A DNA stretch of 12,513 nt from positions 1 through 12,513 of the forward strand of contig JAADGB010000002.1 in assembly GCA_013152575.1 (NCBI GenBank). The letters run 5' to 3'. The number at the start of each line of letters is the position of its first letter. Positions within the stretch are counted from its first letter, which is position 1. The translations under genes were made by a program, and so were the position numbers. This document shows, one piece after another, positions 1-6,116 of the stretch. The notes below the pieces were generated by a model that did no database searches, had not been told where the DNA came from, and worked only from the letters and a program-made list of their open reading frames with translations. Origin of the DNA: Thermoproteota archaeon. GTDB taxonomy: Archaea; Thermoproteota; Thermoprotei_A; Sulfolobales; Acidilobaceae.

Positions 1-798
1 GTACTCTATACCACCAGCAGGATGAGGAGGAAATACGGGAGGTCCTTGAACGAGCTATTCGATAAACTCGGAGACGATACTGTAATTGTAGGCGAGGTCG
101 TTGGCATGGAGAATCCCTATACACGATACTATTATCCAGAAGCCCCTTACTGGGACTACTTCATCTTCGATATCTACAGGAACGGGTCTCCACTAAAGAT
201 ACAGGAGAGAAGACGGCTGGTCGAAGAACATGGATTAAGAAATGTACCACAGTTAGGCATAGTTCACAAGGACAATTGGCACGATATCCTCGAGATAATC
301 AAGGGTTTGGAATCGGCAGGGCGAGAAGGGATCGTGCTAAAGGATCCGGAGTATAGAGTACCACCACTGAAGTATACGACGAGCTACATTAACGCCAGGG
401 ATATCCAGGAGGGGATGAAATATCCATTCGATGAAGGCCACACATTCATATTCCCACGAGTTCTGAGGCAGATGTTCAAAGCGTTTGAAGAGGACTGGGA
501 CGAGGAGAGACTAAGGGAGGAAGCTAGACGATTAGGGGAAGCAATCCTGCAGCCTGCCCTGGAGAGTATCAGGAAATTTATGATGGGTGAGCCTTTGGCT
601 GAGGAGTTCATTTTAGAATTCGAGGATATGGGTGATCTGGAGGAGTTCGTCTCGTACTCGGCGAGTCTAGGCATACCGTTGACTGTCATCTCTATAGACA
701 AGGTAAACTCGTCTATAAAAGTAAAAATGTTAAAACATAAGAGGACTCCTGAGCATTATAGGCGAATATTCAAGACGGGATTATCTCCCCTCGACTAG
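1..798 (+). CDS. ATP-dependent RNA ligase, Pab1020/Rnl3 type (5' end outside window)
   Basis: The frame is open from base 1 to the TAG at 796-798, so the gene starts upstream of the window; ATG 22 is internal. Counting from base 1, visible nucleotidyltransferase motifs are GEVVG at residues 31-35 (motif III), FDIY at 56-59 (IIIa), REGIVLKD at 108-115 (IV) and LKYTTS at 123-128 (V), followed by a mostly helical C-terminal region. This order matches the archaeal homodimeric RNA ligases of Pyrococcus abyssi (Pab1020) and Methanothermobacter, which join 5'-phosphate to 3'-hydroxyl RNA ends through a ligase-AMP intermediate and can circularise RNA. Family members are about 380 residues and 265 are visible, so roughly 115 residues, including the adenylated lysine of motif I, lie upstream. 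Its last 18 bases overlap the convergent gene on the minus strand. The family assignment is firm; the RNA substrate in the cell is unknown. Confidence 0.87.
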   Translation, partial: VLYTTSRMRRKYGRSLNELFDKLGDDTVIVGEVVGMENPYTRYYYPEAPYWDYFIFDIYRNGSPLKIQERRRLVEEHGLRNVPQLGIVHKDNWHDILEIIKGLESAGREGIVLKDPEYRVPPLKYTTSYINARDIQEGMKYPFDEGHTFIFPRVLRQMFKAFEEDWDEERLREEARRLGEAILQPALESIRKFMMGEPLAEEFILEFEDMGDLEEFVSYSASLGIPLTVISIDKVNSSIKVKMLKHKRTPEHYRRIFKTGLSPLD

Positions 799-1644
799 CA
801 AGCCGAGCTCTACAGCGTAAGATAAACCGGAAGCTACAGCGACAATGTCTAGAATTGCCCCAGGATTCCATCCCCTCTCACGCCAGATCCTATCTAGCCA
901 AGCTATGGCAGCAATTATTCCCAGCCGCTCTGAATACCTGAGCGCCTCCCTCGCTTCTCTTATCGCCCTCTTATAGGCCCTCCATCCATACTTGCGGCCA
1001 ATTAGTGTATCGCCGTACTTGCTTAGCAACGTGAGTACTGTTTTGATGATGGATTCCTCGCTCAGACCTTCGTTTCTTATCATTCTATAGGCCTCATACG
1101 TCATTGGATAACCATTGAGAAGCTCCCGGTGAACATGGTCCCACTTAGTGAATTCGAGTATGGGTAGGAGACCGGGAGGGTAGCTATTGGATCCTACGCT
1201 TGGAAGGGGACCCTCGTATCTGCCCAAATGTGATACGCCGAGGGATGAGAGGAGATCATAGTAGGCTTCTGCCGTCTCCCTTGAGTCACAGGCTACCACA
1301 AGTTCTGAGGCCTCTTTGAGGAGATCCTCGACAACTCCAGTACTGTTAGATGCTCTGCATAGGGGTAGCAGTAGTAATAATGAGCCAAGATTGGGGTTGG
1401 TTCCCGTGATCCTTTGCAGGAGTCTGGCGTATTCCCTCAATCCCCTTGCCATGAACGACCGGCATTCTCCAGTGCATGCGACTTGGCATGACCTGATTAC
1501 TGGGTATAGAGTCTTCGCGTAGATCATTATGTCCTTGTCCCTGTGGGAAGTACATCTGGTAACGGCTCCTGGCTTTGGATGGGCCAATGGCTCAAATAGT
1601 AAGCCCAGTGATATGGCGGTCCCCGTAGCACAGTTGTTTGCCAA
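781..1644 (-). CDS. CitG/MdcB-family triphosphoribosyl-dephospho-CoA synthase-like protein
   Basis: This 287-residue protein carries the family landmarks in order: HPKPGAVTR at 22-30, GTNPNLG at 81-87 followed by a Leu-rich helix, WDHVHRELLNGYP at 168-180, GD-T around 211-213 and RGWNPGAILDIVA at 257-269. Bacterial members make the 2'-(5''-triphosphoribosyl)-3'-dephospho-CoA precursor of the prosthetic group of citrate or malonate lyase from ATP and dephospho-CoA. No lyase or carrier-protein gene is in this window, so the archaeal role is open. The start is TTG at 1642-1644, supported by GGGAGG seven bases upstream on the minus strand. Cys53, Cys57 and Cys61 form a CX3CX3C pattern in the first third, which could bind a metal (inference). 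Its 3' end overlaps the RNA ligase gene by 18 bases. Fold family is likely; the exact reaction is not established. Confidence 0.78.
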   Translation of the reverse strand: MANNCATGTAISLGLLFEPLAHPKPGAVTRCTSHRDKDIMIYAKTLYPVIRSCQVACTGECRSFMARGLREYARLLQRITGTNPNLGSLLLLLPLCRASNSTGVVEDLLKEASELVVACDSRETAEAYYDLLSSLGVSHLGRYEGPLPSVGSNSYPPGLLPILEFTKWDHVHRELLNGYPMTYEAYRMIRNEGLSEESIIKTVLTLLSKYGDTLIGRKYGWRAYKRAIREAREALRYSERLGIIAAIAWLDRIWRERGWNPGAILDIVAVASGLSYAVELGLLVEGR

Positions 1645-1686
1645 TGCCCCGCCTCCCAGCTAGCCGGGGATGAAGTGTCTATCAAA

Positions 1687-1695
1687 GGTTAATTC
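1687..1695. promoter_or_regulatory. AT-rich element, possible TATA box for both divergent genes
   Basis: GGTTAATTC reads GAATTAACC on the other strand, and it is the only AT-rich block in the 77-base gap between the divergent genes. Archaeal initiation usually falls about 25 bases from the TATA centre. That would place starts near 1717 on the plus strand, just before the small gene, and near 1667 on the minus strand, about 23 bases before the TTG start. The near-identical element at 4372-4381 has the same divergent arrangement. Inference from spacing only. Confidence 0.35.
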
Positions 1696-1721
1696 CGTTG
1701 CATGTCTGCTTGTGAGGGTGG

Positions 1722-2039
1722 ATGATAGAATTGGCTCTCTCACCAGGAAAGGCTTTACTAGTTGCTTTGAAGAATATGGCGGAGTCTCGTGGTAAAGGGA
1801 TAGCTGGCATTGCTAAGGCTGGTGGGCAGAAGAGGGTTAAGATCAATGTGAGAGCTCTCTACAAGTACCATGATGAGGAGACAGGGTATAGGCTTGTCGA
1901 GGATATACTGAATAGTATTGACGAAAAAGAATTAGAGTTCCTCGAGTCGCTTGGTATAAAGCTTGTGAAGGATCGTTGGGGTATATACATTGAAGTACCT
2001 GTGGAGATTCTAGAGAATCCGGATAGTATTAATGTATGA
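1722..2039 (+). CDS. Small hypothetical protein upstream of the M28-like peptidase
   Basis: I do not recognise this 105-residue protein. It opens with a Gly/Lys/Arg-rich basic half (residues about 9-45, with KGIAGIAKAGGQKRVK at 25-40), then an acidic, probably helical segment at about 50-77 and a short beta-like end containing WGIYIEVPVEI. There is no signal peptide, membrane segment or cysteine. The reading frame is credible because its TGA overlaps the start of the peptidase gene as ATGA (2036-2039), a coupled arrangement. ATG 1722 directly abuts GAGGGTGG (1714-1721), leaving no normal spacing, so TTG 1731 is a possible alternative; an in-frame TGA at 1713-1715 blocks anything further upstream. 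The basic first half could bind nucleic acid or act as a partner of the peptidase, but that is a guess. Confidence 0.7.
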   Translation: MIELALSPGKALLVALKNMAESRGKGIAGIAKAGGQKRVKINVRALYKYHDEETGYRLVEDILNSIDEKELEFLESLGIKLVKDRWGIYIEVPVEILENPDSINV

Positions 2040-3757
2040 GGCGCAGAGGTTTGGAGATAGCTAGACTGGATCGCGTGCAGAAAGTATTGAGGGCAGTGCG
2101 CGGCTATGTGAGTGGTTACAGGGCGTATAAATTCCTTAAAATCATATCGCTCTATCATAGAATACAGGCGTCGAGGGGGTTAATAGACGCGGTCAGCCAG
2201 CTAGAAAGAGTACTCTTCGAGGAAGCCCCAGATAACGTGGAAGTAAACTCCTTCAAATACACTGGCAGGGCGGGTCCCGAGTGGCTGAACCTCCCAGCCA
2301 AATGGGAGATACACGATGCATGGATAGAAATCCAGGGTAAAAGATACACCTATAGCCAGCATCCCACACTACCCGCTGCCCACACGCCACCGTCCGACGG
2401 CACAATAAGAGGAGAAGTGGTCAAGGTAAACGATCCACTCGATGAAAGAGAATACGAGAAGAACAAGGACAAGGTATTGCTTGTTACAGAACACCACAGA
2501 GTAGCTTACAGGCTAGCCGCTGAGCATGGAGTACCTGCAATGATCATCGCCGACGAGTCAAAGCACCATGACTCATTCCCATACTATGGCTTATTCCTCA
2601 CGAAGGAAGAGGCAGAGAAGGCAACGACAGTCGCAGTAACAGTTCCATGGAATATCGGGAAGCACCTAGAAGGAAAGCACGTCGAGCTACGTGTAGACTC
2701 CGATTTAGGCGGGCCAGGTGAGCTACCTGTATTGATTGCCTGGATAGGCGATAAGGACGCTGAGGGTCCCTCATTACTAGCACACATCTGCCATCCAACG
2801 CCAGGCGCAAACGATAATGCAAGCGGTTCAAGCGCAGCATTGGAAGCGTTCCTATCTATAGCCGCCGCGGTCGAGGACGGAGTCCTACCAGAGCCTGATC
2901 AAACCATACGCCTCATACTACTGCCCGAGTATACTGGCAGCATACTGAGCATGGAGGGCTGGCTATCTAACCTGTCAAACAAAGGCCTCAACCTGGACAT
3001 GGTAGGTAGAACCAAGGAGTACTCAGTAGAACCGAGACTACTCTACACCCCGATAACGCATGGCCCATCAATGGTAGGCGACACCTATTTCGACGCCGTA
3101 TACTCAGCTGGTATCGGGACACCCATAGAGTACTATATGGCTGGGAGCGATCACGACGTATTCCTAGCATATGGCAGAGATGGGGTAATGATCAACCAAT
3201 GGCCAGACACCTTCTACCATACCGATTCCGACGACGCAAACACTATATCAATACGCTACCTCCAAGAGACGGCCTACATCGCAGCAACAACAATCTACCT
3301 CTTATCTACCGATTACAAGCCAACTGGTCAGGCAAGGAGAAAGCTCCTTGACTTGATCCTCCAGAAACACGTAGCGAAGGGTGACTTAGAGACGGCAAGG
3401 CTAGCCAGAAGCATAATACCGCTCAGATATGAGATAGAGGGGGTCCCTCAAAGCGAGGAGGTATCCTGGTCGCCAGTAAAGGATGACCGGGTCATAGAGC
3501 CACGTATCCCCCTGTACGCTGGCCTACTAACCCTAGGGATGGAGTTGCAGGAGATCATCGAATTTACCCGTAAACTAGACACAATTGAGATACCAAGAGA
3601 AGTATACAACGAGATATTCTATGCGGGTAAGAACGGTTACTCCATAGACAGGCTTCACAGCGAGCTGGCCTCAATCTACGGAATCAACGGCCTAGACAAC
3701 AAGCTAATCGAGTTACTAGAGGCATTTGAGGCCCACGGGCTAATCAGCCTCAAGTGA
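2036..3757 (+). CDS. DUF4910/M28-like zinc aminopeptidase with C-terminal winged helix
   Basis: This 573-residue protein resembles the DUF4910 group of M28-type metallopeptidases. Visible metal-site candidates are His250 in SLLAHICHP, Asp260 in GANDNASG, Glu298 in LLPEYTGS, Asp321 in LNLDMVG and His395 in FYHTDSDD, in the same order as M28 zinc ligands. The residue two after His250 is Cys252, where classical M28 enzymes have the HxD aspartate; as I recall, HxCHP is the normal form in DUF4910. Residues about 90-240 look like the inserted domain of this group (DUF2172-like). The last 60 or so residues, ending in GLISLK, resemble the winged-helix domain (HTH_47) seen in relatives. There is no signal peptide, so it should be cytoplasmic. 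It is translationally coupled to the small gene before it and overlaps the convergent lipid enzyme gene by 18 bases. Bacterial relatives are often annotated as polysaccharide-biosynthesis proteins; the substrate here is unknown. Confidence 0.82.
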   Translation: MRRRGLEIARLDRVQKVLRAVRGYVSGYRAYKFLKIISLYHRIQASRGLIDAVSQLERVLFEEAPDNVEVNSFKYTGRAGPEWLNLPAKWEIHDAWIEIQGKRYTYSQHPTLPAAHTPPSDGTIRGEVVKVNDPLDEREYEKNKDKVLLVTEHHRVAYRLAAEHGVPAMIIADESKHHDSFPYYGLFLTKEEAEKATTVAVTVPWNIGKHLEGKHVELRVDSDLGGPGELPVLIAWIGDKDAEGPSLLAHICHPTPGANDNASGSSAALEAFLSIAAAVEDGVLPEPDQTIRLILLPEYTGSILSMEGWLSNLSNKGLNLDMVGRTKEYSVEPRLLYTPITHGPSMVGDTYFDAVYSAGIGTPIEYYMAGSDHDVFLAYGRDGVMINQWPDTFYHTDSDDANTISIRYLQETAYIAATTIYLLSTDYKPTGQARRKLLDLILQKHVAKGDLETARLARSIIPLRYEIEGVPQSEEVSWSPVKDDRVIEPRIPLYAGLLTLGMELQEIIEFTRKLDTIEIPREVYNEIFYAGKNGYSIDRLHSELASIYGINGLDNKLIELLEAFEAHGLISLK

Positions 3758-4333
3758 TTTCAACGACTTAGCAACCTTAACACTTCTCTCCACTACAGTA
3801 AAGGCCATCAACGCTATCATAAGCCAGAGCAGTATGGTTGCAAGATGTATTTTGTGGATTGAAGCGAGAAGCGCCAATACAAATATTGTAGCAATCCTAT
3901 CCCCTCTCTCCATTAAACCGACTCCCCGCATCTCAACCCCTACGAGCTCGCCTTTCGCGCGAACATAGCTTATCGTCACAGCTAGGCCAATCCCAATAAC
4001 CACCCCTATAGCTGGTAGTCCCAACATGTAGAGAGTCAAGAAATATGCTGTATCTGATAATCTATCAACAACTGAGTCTAGGAACTCGCCTAGTTTCGTG
4101 CTACCCCTCGTTAGCCTAGCTACTGAGCCATCGAGTGCATCTACGAATGCAGAGACTGGGATCATTAATGAGGCTACGAGGTTGTAGCCGTAGTAGGCGA
4201 AGAGAACAGTTGTCCAAGCCAGGAATCCTCCCAGCAAAGTGTAGAAGTCCGGGTCCGGCATCACCTTGGCCGCGGCTCTGCCTATCTCGTCAATAGTCTT
4301 CTTCGCCCATGGCCTAGCCTTCTCCATAACCAT
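3740..4333 (-). CDS. CDP-alcohol phosphatidyltransferase, probably archaetidylinositol phosphate synthase
   Basis: This integral membrane enzyme carries the full CDP-alcohol phosphotransferase signature DG-x2-AR-x8-G-x3-D-x3-D. In the 197-residue form these are Asp65, Asp68, Gly69, Ala72, Arg73, Gly82, Asp86 and Asp90. SYVRAKGE (122-129) and the ERGDR segment (142-146) resemble the inositol-phosphate branch, which couples CDP-archaeol to inositol-1-phosphate for ether-lipid head groups. Several hydrophobic helices fit a membrane location. The frame stays open back to TTG 4393. I prefer ATG 4333 because the family usually begins with a short basic stretch like MEKARPWAKK, and a GGTG lies eleven bases upstream; ATG 4363 is also possible. 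It is divergent from the peroxiredoxin gene, and its 3' end overlaps the peptidase gene by 18 bases. Inositol specificity is inferred from sequence resemblance; another head group is possible. Confidence 0.85.
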   Translation of the reverse strand: MVMEKARPWAKKTIDEIGRAAAKVMPDPDFYTLLGGFLAWTTVLFAYYGYNLVASLMIPVSAFVDALDGSVARLTRGSTKLGEFLDSVVDRLSDTAYFLTLYMLGLPAIGVVIGIGLAVTISYVRAKGELVGVEMRGVGLMERGDRIATIFVLALLASIHKIHLATILLWLMIALMAFTVVERSVKVAKSLKSLEAD

Positions 4334-4371
4334 TTCTCGAGTGGCACCGAGTTGGATGTACATACAAAGAT

Positions 4372-4381
4372 GAATTAAACC
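4372..4381. promoter_or_regulatory. Shared AT-rich promoter element between divergent lipid and peroxiredoxin genes
   Basis: GAATTAAACC is the AT-rich block in the short gap between the two genes. About 25 bases downstream on the plus strand falls near 4402, giving a leader of about 20 bases that contains the GAGGTG at 4407-4412 before ATG 4422. On the minus strand the complementary GGTTTAATTC predicts initiation near 4352, about 19 bases before ATG 4333. Spacing supports a TATA role in both directions; not proven. Confidence 0.4.
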
Positions 4382-4406
4382 TCCACCTTTCAACCCTCAA
4401 TTCAGA

Positions 4407-4412
4407 GAGGTG
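4407..4412 (+). promoter_or_regulatory. Ribosome binding site fixing the peroxiredoxin start
   Basis: GAGGTG complements the expected crenarchaeal 16S rRNA tail and ends nine bases before ATG 4422. The longer open frame would start at GTG 4410, which lies inside this site and so cannot be the start. Confidence 0.6.
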
Positions 4413-4421
4413 TGTAAGTAC

Positions 4422-4892
4422 ATGGCTCCTCTAAAGGAGGGAGTTGAAGCCCCTGACTTCGAGGCTCCAACTCACACTGGTGGCAGCGTTAAACTATCCG
4501 ACTTCAGGGGTAGGATAGTTGTACTCTACTTCTATCCAAGAGCCATGACTCCCGGATGCACACGAGAGGGACATAGGTTCGAAGAACTATCAAGTGAATT
4601 CGAGAAATACGGAGCCGTGATCCTCGGCGTCTCAACAGACCCGCCAGAGCGTAATAAGAGGTTCGCTGAGAAGGAGGGGTTCCAAAAGATAACTCTCCTC
4701 AGCGATGTCGACGGCAAGATTGCAGAGGCTTATGGTGTGAAGAGGCAGGGAGCGAGGAGGGTCTCAGCCGAGAGAGCGACTTTCATAATCGATAAAAATG
4801 GAATAATAAGGAAAGTATTAATAAATATCAGGCCGGCTGAGAGGCATGCAGACCTAGCACTCCAAGCTGTTAAAGAAATCGCTGGAGAATAG
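4422..4892 (+). CDS. bcp: Peroxiredoxin, Bcp/PrxQ type, one-cysteine form
   Basis: This 156-residue protein has the thioredoxin-fold peroxiredoxin layout. A GVEAPDFEAP opening is followed by the peroxidatic motif PRAMTPGCT with Cys46, then GVSTDPPERNKRFAEK, LLSDVDGKIAEAYGV and an ATFIID-NGII strand. It reduces hydrogen peroxide and organic hydroperoxides in the cytoplasm. In two-cysteine PrxQ proteins the resolving cysteine lies five residues after the first (CTxEAC); here that position is His51, and Cys46 is the only cysteine in the protein. Recycling must therefore use an outside thiol partner. The ATG 4422 start is fixed by GAGGTG nine bases upstream. The gene has its own predicted promoter and is divergent from the lipid gene. 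The family call is certain; the reductant is unknown. Confidence 0.93.
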   Translation: MAPLKEGVEAPDFEAPTHTGGSVKLSDFRGRIVVLYFYPRAMTPGCTREGHRFEELSSEFEKYGAVILGVSTDPPERNKRFAEKEGFQKITLLSDVDGKIAEAYGVKRQGARRVSAERATFIIDKNGIIRKVLINIRPAERHADLALQAVKEIAGE

Positions 4893-4900
4893 GGTAACAA

Positions 4901-4911
4901 CTTAAATATCC
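4901..4911 (+). promoter_or_regulatory. Predicted TATA box of the polyamine-transporter operon
   Basis: CTTAAATATCC is the AT-rich core of the 53-base gap before the binding-protein gene. Its centre predicts initiation near 4931, so the mRNA would begin within the inverted repeat at 4920-4934, just before the ribosome binding site. Confidence 0.5.
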
Positions 4912-4919
4912 GCTAAAAG

Positions 4920-4934
4920 GGGGGTCTAACCCCC
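4920..4934. repeat. Perfect inverted repeat, 6-bp arms, 3-base centre, upstream of potD
   Basis: GGGGGT-CTA-ACCCCC is a perfect palindrome with a three-base centre. It sits between the predicted TATA box and the ribosome binding site of the importer operon, over the predicted initiation point. Such a position would suit a repressor operator, or a short hairpin if the initiation site lies upstream of it. It is directly followed by AGGTG, the predicted binding site for the ribosome. Confidence 0.6.
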
Positions 4935-4939
4935 AGGTG
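4935..4939 (+). promoter_or_regulatory. Ribosome binding site fixing the potD start at GTG 4946
   Basis: AGGTG ends six bases before GTG 4946. The alternative in-frame GTG 4937 is part of this site, and ATG 4941 is in another frame. GTG 4946 also gives a basic start (KK) directly before the hydrophobic anchor. Confidence 0.5.
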
Positions 4940-4945
4940 TATGAC

Positions 4946-6049
4946 GTGAAGAAGAGTGCACTAGTCGGAGCTATCATCGTGATACTGATAATAGTAGGAA
5001 TAGCTGCGTACTCGCTATACAGCAATCACAAGGAAGAGAAGGTACTAAGAGTGCTAAACTACAGCGAATACATCAGCCCCAAGGTTCTTGAGCAGTTCGA
5101 AAAGGAATACGGGATTAAAGTAGTACTAGACGAGTATGAAGCCGCAGAAGAGGCATGGGCCAAGTTAAAAGCAGGAGGCGCAGGCTATGATGTCATCATA
5201 ACAGCGCACTCATACGTAGGCTTGGCGAAGAAGATGGGCCTACTACAACCACTCAACAAGTCAGCATTAACCAACCTGGCAAACCTGGATCCCAGAGTCG
5301 CATCGCACCCTGCTGACCCCAATCAAGAGTACGCGATACCCTACATGTGGGGAACAACAGGAATAGCCTACGTTACAACATGCGTAGACGATCCGCCCAC
5401 AACCTGGAAGAAATTCCTAGATCCAAACTATCTAGCGAAGTACCAGGGCAAGGTAGCCTTACTCAGCGAGTTCTCCGAGACAATAATGGGTGCAATGATC
5501 GCCCTAGGCTATGACCCGAGCGACAGGAACAACTGGAACGACCAGGTTATGGCCCAAGTAGAGCAGCTGTTGAAGTCGATTAAGCCATACCTTGTAGGAT
5601 TCTACGGGGCTTCACAATACATGCCTGCACTCGAGAACGGGCAGATATGCCTCGCCCAAGCCTGGAGCGGCGACATACTTGTGGTTCAGAACACTACCGA
5701 TACTGTGCAGTTCATCAACCCAGAAGATGGAGCACTGTTCTGGGTGGACTTCATCGTAATCCCAAGAGACGCCCAGCACGTGAAGGAGGCCCACGAATTC
5801 ATAAACTTCCTCCTGAGACCAGACATCGCTGCTGAAAACGTCAAGTTCGTATGGTACGCCTCCGGTGTCAGGAAAGACCTCCTCGTAACCTGGGCAGAGC
5901 AACACAATGATACAGAGCTACTAGATATCATAAACAACCCACTAGTATACCCGCCAAGCGATACCAAGCTGATACCAAGCCCTGTCCTAGACGAGCAAAT
6001 GTCGAGCTACGTGGAGACCGTGAGGCTCCACGTGCTCGGCGGGGGTTAG
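4946..6049 (+). CDS. potD: Polyamine-type ABC transporter, substrate-binding protein (PotD/PotF family)
   Basis: This 367-residue protein begins with two lysines and one strong hydrophobic segment (about residues 5-25), then a periplasmic-binding-protein fold. PotD/PotF landmarks are NYSEYI (39-43 region), GYDVIITAHSYV (80-91), MWGTTGIAY (134-142), AQAWSGD with Trp240 and Asp243, FWVDFIVIP with Trp266 and Asp268, and EFINFLLRPD (284-293). The Trp/Asp pairs correspond to the amine-gripping residues of the bacterial proteins, which favours a cationic polyamine ligand. There is no lipobox cysteine, so it is probably held outside the membrane by the uncleaved N-terminal helix or processed as a class III signal (KKS before ALVGA is only a loose match). 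Cys146 and Cys235 might form a disulfide. It is the first gene of the importer operon. Spermidine versus other polyamines or related amines cannot be told from sequence. Confidence 0.88.
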   Translation: MKKSALVGAIIVILIIVGIAAYSLYSNHKEEKVLRVLNYSEYISPKVLEQFEKEYGIKVVLDEYEAAEEAWAKLKAGGAGYDVIITAHSYVGLAKKMGLLQPLNKSALTNLANLDPRVASHPADPNQEYAIPYMWGTTGIAYVTTCVDDPPTTWKKFLDPNYLAKYQGKVALLSEFSETIMGAMIALGYDPSDRNNWNDQVMAQVEQLLKSIKPYLVGFYGASQYMPALENGQICLAQAWSGDILVVQNTTDTVQFINPEDGALFWVDFIVIPRDAQHVKEAHEFINFLLRPDIAAENVKFVWYASGVRKDLLVTWAEQHNDTELLDIINNPLVYPPSDTKLIPSPVLDEQMSSYVETVRLHVLGGG

Positions 6050-6058
6050 ATAAGGGTA

Positions 6059-6101
6059 TTCTTTAAAGGCTCACCCACTCCTCACTTATCCCCACAGGGG
6101 G
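6059..6101 (+). promoter_or_regulatory. Gap between potD and potA with TATA-like box and small inverted repeat
   Basis: The 67-base gap holds TTCTTTAAAGG (6059-6069), which resembles a TATA box, followed by CCCC-ACA-GGGG at 6090-6100, an inverted repeat near the initiation point that box predicts. A GCGAGG at 6101-6106 then serves the TTG start of potA. This may be an internal promoter giving separate control of ATPase and permeases relative to the binding protein, or an mRNA-stabilising hairpin after potD. Weak evidence. Confidence 0.3.
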
Positions 6102-6116
6102 CGAGGAATCTGAGAT

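Noticed and set aside
1870..1910. ATGATGA followed by CTGA, resembling C and D boxes of an archaeal guide RNA
   Set aside because: Only one C-like and one D-like box are present, with no internal C'/D' pair at the usual spacing, and they lie in the coding frame of the small gene. Similar ATGATGA strings at about 7469 and 8414 also lack partner boxes.
3740..3757. Frameshift or misassembly suspected where peptidase and lipid-enzyme genes overlap
   Set aside because: Both proteins end in plausible family-like tails and similar overlaps occur at the other two convergent junctions, so this is a real arrangement.
4941..4943. ATG as a possible start of the binding protein
   Set aside because: It is in a different frame from the PotD-like reading frame; GTG 4946 is in frame with a good ribosome binding site.
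5612..5967. Antisense open frames opposite the binding-protein gene
   Set aside because: They lie wholly within a well-supported coding gene, have no credible start signals and read as complement of its codons.
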